DNA of 20,440 bases, taken from NCBI GenBank assembly GCA_900617975.1, contig UZAE01000621.1:1-20440 (forward strand), written 5' to 3'. This DNA comes from Rodentolepis nana (Eukaryota; Platyhelminthes; Cestoda; Cyclophyllidea; Hymenolepididae). A program made the translations under genes and the position numbers. The notes beneath the pieces are model-generated. The model made no database searches and was not told the DNA's origin. It was given only the letters and a program-made list of their open reading frames with translations. Of this stretch, positions 1 through 8,100 are shown piece after piece (within the stretch, counting starts at the first letter, position 1; each line of letters begins with the position of its first letter).

Positions 1-102
1 CCCCGCCCTTAATTGCGAAAACGGAGATCCGTGGTAAAGTGATTATATGAATAAGGCGACTTTTATCCAATTATCTAAGAATAGATCATGAGTTGTACCT
101 AC

Positions 103-367
103 CAAGCAGAATGTTGTTAAAGCGCCACTGGGCTTTTCCTCGCATATTCGCTACCACACAATGCAGAGTGACTGTGTACCCACGAGGTAGAGAATAAGAG
201 GCTTCGGGAATTCGTCGAAAACATTGTTTCTTATTAGCCAGTTCCTCGTCGGTACAAGGCTCAGATTGAAAACCAACCGAATTTCCGAGTTCAAGGCATC
301 CAAGTAATACTAGAATTAATAACACATTGTTAAAATAGAAGCGATAGCATAGTGTAGACAAAAGGCT
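103..367 (-). CDS. Exon of an Ig-superfamily cell-surface protein (nephrin/Kirre-like), partial gene
   Basis: This is one coding exon of a gene that continues off the left edge. Read on the minus strand it gives a hydrophobic core (NNVLLILVLLGCLELG) typical of a signal peptide. A stretch like strand A/B of an Ig domain follows, with the cysteine of TVTLHCVV, then the tryptophan of GKAQWRFNNILLG. This order (F-x-x-x-P-E, TVTLHCVV, a short gap, QW, LLG) resembles the first Ig domain of nephrin/Kirrel/Roughest adhesion proteins. The reading frame ends at a consensus donor, CTTG|GTAGGT (+ strand 97-106), in phase 1. That is why I stop the exon at 103 rather than at the in-frame stop at 86. Upstream, the frame is open only to a TAG beside an acceptor-like TTCAGTAG at about 368-375, and no ATG exists in frame before the hydrophobic core. 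The initiator is therefore in an earlier exon that I could not place. Ig superfamily is fairly safe; the Kirre/nephrin subfamily is a similarity by eye. Confidence 0.5.
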
Positions 368-375
368 CTACTGAA

Positions 376-1822
376 TTTAATCAAGTCCTTCAAATTATTT
401 CAAATTTTTGTTTTGTTCTCAAAAATGGTTAACTGATGCCGTATAATAGAACCACTTCTCGTAGAAAGTTATAAACGAGGGCTTACAATTATTCTGACTT
501 CTGAGTTCCTTATTTTTATCCCATTAGAAGGACAAACTGCAAAAGCAGTAAAATAAGGGCACATTTTAAAGTGACTCGAATTGCCTAGAAATCGTTATAC
601 TTTCTTGTCAATTAAAATTAAAAATGCTAATATATTTGTATTGATGGATAAATAATATTAAAATGAATAGATTTTAAATGGATAATTGAATAATTGGAAA
701 TTCTTTGTTGTTATCAGCTTGCTGCCATTCTCAACGTTTCAACTGAATCACTGATCACTCGAGAAACTAGGATCAGACTGTGAAGTTTTGTCTTTGAAGA
801 AATACAGTTATGGTGAATTTAGGAGACTGAAGATGTTAGATTTCAGGTGGAATGATGCTCAACATTTTGTCCTAACGTCATTCCTCACGTTTACCTTACA
901 TTCATCAATCTCTATTCTTTTATTCTTTGCTTCTAATGATTTTTTGCTTCGTCTTAATTTATAATAGTAAAGGCAATTTTAATGTAAAATTATGTTTAAT
1001 GTTTATAAAGGCTTCTCTTACCGATTAGGAAGACGCGATAACTCATATTCTTCTTTATTTAATTATGTCCACCACCAGCAATAATATCTATATAAATATC
1101 ACAAAAAATAATATTATTAAAGAAATATGTATTCCGCATTCGTCATCGACAAAATCATATTTGAATATGGTCTTTGCGCAATTATATTAAATAAGAAATA
1201 AAATATTACATAGAATCGATTTTAGGCATTTACTTTTGAATTAAATAAATTTCAAAGCATTAAAAATGAATTGAATGTAATAAACATCGTTAATCGATCA
1301 ATTAGTTTTAATCTTCTTTGCATAACTTGATATATTTCTAATATAAAAGAGGGCAATCTTAAGCCATTTCTCAAAATTATTTGCTTATATTTTGTCTGAT
1401 GGAATTTAGCGGAAGATATAAAAAGCAAGGTAATAAACTCATGAGGAGGAGGATGTTAAGATGTAATGAGATAGGAAATACCTCTCTATGTTAAGCAATC
1501 TGATATGTACGAGGTGTCCGATGTGTGCATGACAAGAAATAACCTTTATCCAATCATCGTGCAAGTGTAACATCATTGCGACGATTTGGCCTTCTCATCC
1601 AATCACCGCTGCGATGCGTCATGGGCCAGTCGAGGATTAAAACAATACCATTAGAGACTAAAAATCGGACGTCGACTATTTAGATGAGTGCGTCTAACAA
1701 ATAAGTACTAATGCAGTATGATAGAGTTTATTAAGTGGAGATAAGTTACTAGAATCCACAGCCGACTTGCAGCCTTTATTCTCTATTCAAATCTTAAACT
1801 TACCTTTAGGACTTGTAGTAAA

Positions 1823-1860
<38 letters not shown>

Positions 1861-2759
1861 ATTTGAAAATCTAATTTCTGGGTGAGATTGTAGTCGCAAT
1901 ACTGAATGGTCGAAAATCAATCGATTCGCTTCTGGGGTTACTCTTGACGCCTCGCTGTAGTACTTTTAACACGTGACTAATACTAACAATTTAACTCATA
2001 GTGGACTCGAATAAATATGTATTCAACTTATTGTCTCATTGAATTGAGTAGTGTAAAAAATGCAGATCCGAAGGTAACCAAAGCTATAAAAGAAATCTGG
2101 ATTATTTGATACATCCCACCCTTTTCACTATTTCATAGCTTTTTTATTTGAGCTGAGCTCTAATTAATTGATTAAGTAATTCAAGTGTCTCCAAACTAAT
2201 TACTTTCATTACCATGGAAAGCGCAGGTATAATTTTCAGCTATTATTAATGGCATCCAGTCTGAAAGCATTATCACGTGCAAAAGTATTCCCAAGGCAAA
2301 AGTATTTCATAATTTGCTGCGAGGCGGTTGCATCAATCACAGGCATTTTATTCGTCCTTTACCACTTTTCCTTCTCACGCCTGAAGTCTTTTTGAAACGC
2401 CCTTCAATGTTAAAATGTGCTCATGTATCTTTACGTGCAGCACAAGATGTTGCCAACATTTTAAAGCGGAAACTATTTTGGCCGGGCAAATAATGTGACC
2501 ATTTGAGGCGCTCATATGTACTTCCCTTGTCATCAATATGATATCGCCCACCAACCATCGACATTAAAAGCCTTAAGATTTAAGCTGCAAGTGTAGTAGC
2601 TTATAGTTTCAATATAAAGAAAATTAAAAAATATCATTAATTAGCTTAAATATTAATTGATAGGATGAATTTTTACATTGAATTTTAGAAATTATTACTA
2701 GTATAAATAAAGAAAAGCTGAAAAGCTTGGTGTCAAATGCCATTGTTCGGAACATTCTT
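376..2759. other. AT-rich intergenic or intronic DNA, no gene seen
   Basis: No open frame here has protein-like composition or recognisable motifs on either strand. The 5' exon of the leftward Ig-family gene must lie somewhere to the right of 375, possibly here, but I cannot identify it. The only structured element I see is the (TA)n microsatellite at 1826-1856. Confidence 0.6.
1826..1856. repeat. (TA)n microsatellite
   Basis: An uninterrupted TA dinucleotide run of about 31 nt in non-coding DNA. It is a simple repeat likely to vary in length between individuals. Confidence 0.95.
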
Positions 2760-2775
2760 AAATATTCGTGGGTCA
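2760..2775. repeat. Target site duplication (left) of retroelement copy A
   Basis: The 16-mer AAATATTCGTGGGTCA is repeated perfectly at 3069-3084, on the other side of the element. Confidence 0.88.
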
Positions 2776-3068
2776 GGGGTGAGCGATAGACTTACCTCCA
2801 CATGGTGCACTCTGGGCAACGTATACTCATACGGCAAACAAGTCTATAAACCAACAGTTGACTTCTCACTTCAAACTACCATGACCCCACAGTATGTCAT
2901 ATTTGACTACTTCTACATTACTCGCATCACCTTTTTCTACCTTTGTGTTTGTTGCTTATATCTTTGAAACACTCTTCTATTTAACCCCCCCCCTCTCGAC
3001 TTTTTTTTCACACTAAAGGGCTAATGGTAACTACCCAAACGCCTGCCATTTGATATAAATAAATAAAT
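2776..3068 (+). mobile_element. SINE-like / 3'-LINE-like retroelement, copy A, with 16-bp target duplication
   Basis: A dispersed repeat also found at 15657-16011 (minus) and 19237-19592 (plus). It starts GGGGTGAGCGATAGACTTAC, contains a poly-C tract followed by a poly-T tract, and ends in a tail of AAAT units. The copy is bracketed by a perfect 16-bp direct repeat, AAATATTCGTGGGTCA, at 2760-2775 and 3069-3084. A long target duplication plus a short-repeat A/T tail is the hallmark of target-primed reverse transcription, so this is a non-LTR retroposon. An open frame of 76 codons crosses it but has no family motifs and is not kept in the other copies. I see no convincing tRNA-type A/B boxes, so it could be a SINE of other origin or the 3' end of a LINE. 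Confidence 0.85.
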
Positions 3069-3084
3069 AAATATTCGTGGGTCA
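3069..3084. repeat. Target site duplication (right) of retroelement copy A
   Basis: Perfect repeat of the 16-mer at 2760-2775, directly after the AAAT tail. The first A residues overlap the tail, so the true duplication may be 13-16 bp. Confidence 0.88.
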
Positions 3085-4792
3085 TATAATAAGTATGAAA
3101 TGGGAAAACTCTCGACTTGACCTCCTCCCATTCCGCTCTAATTTCTCTCTTCTGCCTTGTGACCTCCTGATAATATCACGTCTCTTCACACTCTCTTAGC
3201 TCGGTATTCAAAGATGTTACACCAACACAGAAATATTGGCGGAGGTAAAGGAATAGGAAGAAGCTGGAGAAACAGTTGTGGAGGCAATCATGCTTGTTAT
3301 GCGAATGTAGAGCTTACAAATAGAATCAAGATATTGATTGTTTCTCCAAGGAGGTAAACTAAAGTAGATCCCACTTCCTTTCAGACAAGTTTTTTTCTGC
3401 ATTTTTACACTTTTCAATTACTTTTATCGGTAAAGATAAATATACAAGGTGGCTTGTAGTATTCAATCAAATTGGTCCTCTAGTAGCATGGCCGACTAAA
3501 ATATTTTTTTCTCAGAAGGTCTTAGGCAGGTAAATTTTTCAAGAGGTTTTCGACATCTAAATAACTATGATTTGATCACCGACATTTGATTTACTATTAT
3601 TTTTTTAAGGTTTTATTTTGGAACTGCTGATTTATCCTCATTCCCAGAAGAGTAGGGGTTTTCAACTTTACTATATTTGCCATTGAATCAAGTGTCTTCG
3701 TTGGGTAAGTGACATTTCAAACTATCAAATGTCCTCTTAGATTTAAAGCATGCGAAAATTCTTATTGATCTTGTATAGTACACAATCTTAACACAATTAA
3801 ACTGAGCACTCTCATGCGCGCTCGAACATTCCGGAATGTGCGGAGGTGATGTAGATCGCACCATGGAGCAAATGAGGTCACGCGTGCAAAGACCTCTCGA
3901 CCAATCAATAATCAATAGTCACTGTATGGTCAATGTAGCCTAAATGACATTTAATGGTTAAGGTTCGTGCCAATGAGATAATCCCAATAAAAGTATTCCA
4001 CATCACTCGTCTGTTTCCTCTATATCGGGAGCCTTCCTATACTTTGGGATTTTCCCATAGAGATTACTGAGAATGTGTCAAGGCTTATTCGTGTAGCAAT
4101 TCACTACAGTCTCTATTTACTAAATGGCGTAAATTTCGATTTCAGCCTTAGAAGAGTAAATTTAATCTTCAAAGCACTTGGCAAAGTAAAGGAAACTATT
4201 TCATTCTCTCCAGAGAATTCCTTAAGTTGCAAATTAAAAAGGAGCCTATGGGTAATTTCTAATTTGCTATTCCACAGGCAAATCGGTTTTTCAAATTACT
4301 ACTTGCTGCTAATGCATTTATAAATATTTTTATTTTTTTCGTTTTAACACTTTCCATGTTATAAAATTTATAACAAAGATGATGGTATCCATTCCTTGAA
4401 CAAACCATTCGTAGTTAAGTGGATAATTGAGAATGATTTTCTGCATTACCTCATTTCAGTTTACTGTTTCACGAATATATTCAAATTCATGTCTCTAAAT
4501 CATTATTTAGAGTTGAAGGAAACAAAAAAACAATCCAGTAAAATTCTAGGCAATCTTAAACTCCAGGTGACACATTAAAGCTGATTAGGTCATGACAAGT
4601 GAGAGCGGGGTTCAGCACACAGAGATTCTTCATCACTCGGATTAAAAGCAGCTAAATGGGACTTGTCACGACCCTCCCTTCTGTTTATGTGCATTGATCC
4701 CTATCTTTTTTCGAAAATTTATTATTTTTTTGCAAGTAAAGAAATAATGTACCGGACTCCTCATCTAAAATTACCTTCATTGACTGTTATAA
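3085..4792. other. AT-rich non-coding DNA, no gene seen
   Basis: Several open frames of 60-82 codons occur on both strands. They overlap one another or begin without context, have AT-driven composition, and show no domain or splice structure that I trust. Confidence 0.55.
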
Positions 4793-4796
4793 CTAT
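4793..4796. repeat. 4-bp target site duplication, left of solo LTR copy 1
   Basis: CTAT, repeated at 5169-5172 immediately after the terminal CA of the LTR. Confidence 0.8.
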
Positions 4797-4805
4797 TGTA
4801 GCGGA

Positions 4806-4879
4806 TTGCTACTTTATTAAAGCCTGACTGACTCAGAAAGCTTTGCTACTCTAGTAAAGCCTGACTAACTCAGAAATCT
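4806..4879 (+). repeat. Tandem duplication inside solo LTR copy 1
   Basis: Two units beginning TTGCTAC (4806 and 4843) and continuing through AAAGCCTGACT.ACTCAGAAA lie head to tail with a 37-nt period. The copy at 19848-20187 has one unit only. This accounts for most of the length difference between the two LTRs (372 versus 340 bp). Confidence 0.85.
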
Positions 4880-4936
4880 CTGCAGATTCTCCTACATCTA
4901 GCTAGACTCCCAGACCCAGCTAAGCTATAGCCCAGC

Positions 4937-4943
4937 TATAAAG
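4937..4943 (+). promoter_or_regulatory. TATA-like box inside the LTR
   Basis: TATAAAG within the LTR, kept in both copies (AGCTATAAAGGAAACAG). This is the expected promoter position for an LTR, but activity is only inferred. Confidence 0.35.
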
Positions 4944-5172
4944 GAAACAGACGTGTAGCACGGACCACGCTTATTCAGTGAGTACACTGCGGATAAAGTG
5001 TGTCACGCAGGGAGCTACTCATGATCAGGATGGGGGATTAGGTTAAACAGAGGTTAATGATTGTCACTGTACGGTCGCTGTACACAGAGTTGTACGGCCG
5101 CACCTCCCAATCCTGGTGAGCAGACATGCAGGCATACGATGACGCACACAGCGATAACGTGTCCCACACTAT

Positions 5173-7912
5173 CATCATTATTTTTTAAAACCCGGACACT
5201 AAATTGGCTCCTATAACCATACCTTCATAGGTGGTTAAAACTAGCCCTCCCAGGATCTGAAAATTTAATATTGGCACAATACAGGTTCACTTTCCCATTT
5301 ACTCGCAGGATTCTGTACTCATGCTCTGTTTTTAAAGTAATAAAATGTAGTAGTTTCGTTTCCCAAATATTTTGCTTCACTGAAACTAAGATTACACCAG
5401 ATACACTTTCTCTTGTTGCTGTATTTTATACATGATTGAAATTAGGGTATATTTTATTTTGGTTTATTTAATTGATGTTACTAATTGTGTTATATCTCAC
5501 TTGAATGTTAGTAAAGTTACACGAAGTTTCACTGCAAAATAAGGAACAATTTAAAGTAGATGAAGTGGTATGCTGGTATGGGGAACAAGGTCCCAATTTA
5601 TGCTTTTGGAATGATCCTAAATGTTGACTTAAGTGGCATGTTTACAGAGCCTATCTTAGCCCGATGCCACTGTTGTCTATGTTAATTCCTTGTGATCGGT
5701 AAATACCTTTATACCACGTTTTAAAAGAATTCATTTCGAATTGAATCTCCATGAGTTGTGTTGATTGACATACTTCTTGGATATCTGAGATAAATGATTG
5801 GACACTTTGCAAGTTATCGTTAACACTATCAGTTGACAGAATCTTAACACCATGCATGCCTTATCTCATTTGTCAAAGTCCTTTGGCTACTTAAACCACC
5901 GATAGACATAACATTATCTCCTTCGGATGTCTTGGTGGCTATATAGTCATTCTAAACTAAATTCCCCTCCATCTTTTACAGATCTCAACGATTTTTTTCA
6001 ATTATTCCTATTAGTTATCTTGCCTCAAAGTGGAATTCAAAGTCCTTTAATTGCATATTTCATTTCCTTCAAACTCCCAGTTACCAACTGTGTCACAACC
6101 AGCTCCTCTCTCTGTAGCTCCTTCTAAAATTTGCCGTCTTTAACAACTCTTCTAACTTAAAATCTTGTAGTCCTCTAACTTCTTTATCTGGAGCTTCCAA
6201 TTGAAGTATAATTAGAGATAAAGATGTTTTATTCAAAGTTTTGTATATAGTGATCCATGCGGTTTCGTTGCATCTTATATTACCAAAATGTATCGATTCG
6301 CACAAATTTTGTTTGGTCTCTTAGATTTCAGTATTATTAGAGTAGCACAAAATCGTCTTTCTCACTCAAGCCTAGATTATTGTGTGAGTAAAACCAATTT
6401 ATTGCATTGTATTTCCAATTGTCTAAAACTACTTGTTAATAACTTATCCTATGATATTCCGAGATTGACATATGCATTCATGAGATTAACTTTGAAGATT
6501 TAAGTAGAATCAGTCTGAATAAAAAAGCTACTCAAATATTGACTATTGACAATTTAGTAAGCACATCGGGGTGTTTGAAAGTCCACCAGATGCAAAACTC
6601 CTAACCTCTATTTAGATTATGTATGCGTATTTATACCTCTATTTTATACGAATATATAGCGTAATTTCTTAAATCCATCATAAACTTTATATATTTACCT
6701 TTTATGTCGTTGAGAATCAACTCGGAGCTTAATTATTTAAGCTTCTTTTATATTGACCAACTGGATAAGGTATCAATTTGATATTAGATATTCAACAATT
6801 GCGAAGGTAACCGAAACAAATTATGATAACTGACACATGGGTCATCACAAGAGTAACTGAATAAACACTCTCTTATAAGCTCCATTTTATTAACTTTGTG
6901 CAAAATTCGACCTAATGTGCATAAAACAGATCATTTTGTTTGAATTTTAGCATATCTACCCTTAGTTCCTCTGTCTGAAATTTTAAAGATTAATTTAGTG
7001 AACTATGTTGGTCGCACACAAATAGCGCCGGGTACTATAGAGCTCAAGATCCCGAATATTGTAAATCTTTAAATTGAATTTATCATAAAAATCGTGTTTA
7101 TTGTGATTTGTAAATTTGTGCTTATCAAAATCCATTTAAAAGGTACAATATTGGCAATGAGAGAATCGAGTGAGGTTCCAACATTTCGTGAATTAAATTA
7201 AGAGGAAATTAGAGTAATCTAAAATGATAGGATAAGTATTATCAATGCAGTAAATCGATCAATATCCCTATATCAAATGGGCATTCTCATGAAAAACATT
7301 TTGCTAATGGGATGGCATTTACAATCTCCAGTAAAACTTTTATCAAATAAATCAATATCTCTTAACAAAAAATTGAAGATTTGTAAATTTTTTTATTATT
7401 AGTATATCATATTGCTTATATATTGAAAAAAAGTATATCAATAGACTTATATATCTTCAGTAAATGTCAATTTAGATAAAAAATAAAACCCGAACGAAAC
7501 TGAATAAAGTAACCAATTATTTAAAAACACTAATTTTGGTATAATAATGATTCTATACATTAAATTCTTTGAAATTTGTGTTTTCTGTATAACTAAGTAA
7601 AAGGTACCATTTGGGTGCCAACGACTAGTTAAGCTAATTTAATTCCCGAAAGTTTGGCTTCTAGTTCCCTATTGGTTATAAATTGCGTGGTAAATACAAG
7701 GCGTCTGGTACAGTCTATCACATTCTGATTTTTATGTAAAGTGTCAATGTAGTCGTGTGGGGTTATTTTTATTCCATCCCAATCTATAATGAAACAAGCA
7801 TAACTTGTTTGGGAGATTTATTTAAAACAAGGAGCTAGATCTTCTGGATCTAACTTTATGCATTATCTGATTTGAAGGGTTTGATTTCCTTTACAAATTA
7901 TTCACCTCTTAG
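5173..7912. other. AT-rich DNA upstream of the Smaug gene, no gene seen
   Basis: This stretch lies between the solo LTR and the first Smaug coding exon. Overlapping open frames of 66-71 codons between about 5651 and 6503 on both strands are the only coding-like signal. They have no start context, no motif and no consistent strand. The Smaug promoter and any 5' UTR exon should lie here, but I cannot point to them. Confidence 0.5.
7911..7912 (+). promoter_or_regulatory. Candidate 3' splice acceptor just upstream of the Smaug start codon
   Basis: The pyrimidine-rich sequence ATTCACCTCTTAG ends 8 nt before the ATG at 7921. It would fit either the end of a 5' UTR intron or a spliced-leader trans-splicing acceptor of the kind flatworms use. 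An in-frame TGA further upstream, at about 7882, means this reading frame does not extend far 5'. Confidence 0.35.
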
Positions 7913-7920
7913 TTCTGTTA

Positions 7921-8100
7921 ATGTCTCATACTTTCAAACCCGAAGATAGCAAAAATGTGCACAATCAAATTCCCATCATTTACATCGAAAATAACTGTTC
8001 TACGGATCCTTCTCAATATTCGCCTCCCGGACGTCATTTACCCACATATATGCCAGACTCAGAACTCTCTGCTGACCGTGATTTATCGCTAAATAATCAG
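7921..8100 (+). CDS. smg/SAMD4: Smaug coding exon 1 (N-terminus)
   Basis: ATG at 7921 opens 60 codons (MSHTFKPEDSKN...LSLNNQ) that end at CAG|GTTTGT, phase 0. The frame hits a stop soon after if the intron is not removed. The peptide is polar, rich in P, S and N, and matches nothing I know. It precedes the conserved SSR1 helices, as a divergent N-terminus should. The start is the first ATG after an in-frame TGA. If a further upstream exon is spliced in at 7912, the true N-terminus could differ. Confidence 0.55.

Larger units (their letters stand above)
4797..5168 (+). mobile_element. Solo LTR of a retrotransposon, copy 1
   Basis: A 372-bp element starting TGTAGCGGATTGCTAC and ending ACGTGTCCCACA, so it has the canonical TG...CA ends with short inverted termini (TGT/ACA). 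It is flanked by a perfect 4-bp direct repeat CTAT at 4793-4796 and 5169-5172. A near-identical copy lies inverted at 19848-20187 with a different 4-bp duplication, which fixes both boundaries independently. A TATAAAG box at 4937-4943 could be the LTR promoter. No primer-binding site, gag/pol frame or second LTR follows, so it is a solo LTR left by LTR-LTR recombination. Ty3/gypsy, BEL/Pao or a non-autonomous (TRIM-type) parent are all possible. It carries an internal 37-bp-period duplication that the other copy lacks. Confidence 0.88.

Noticed and set aside
1150..1172. About 17 bp shared between 1150-1172 and about 15491-15513 (TCATATTTGAATATGGT)
   Set aside because: AT-rich near-palindrome with no extension on either side; too short to call a repeat.
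2737..2967. 76-codon open frame on the plus strand
   Set aside because: It lies inside retroelement copy A and is not maintained in copies B and C.
5651..6503. Cluster of overlapping open frames on both strands, possibly a decayed retroelement reverse transcriptase or endonuclease
   Set aside because: No RT (YxDD), endonuclease or integrase motif can be seen in any frame. The frames switch strand and have no shared start or splice signals, so I treat them as chance frames in AT-rich DNA.
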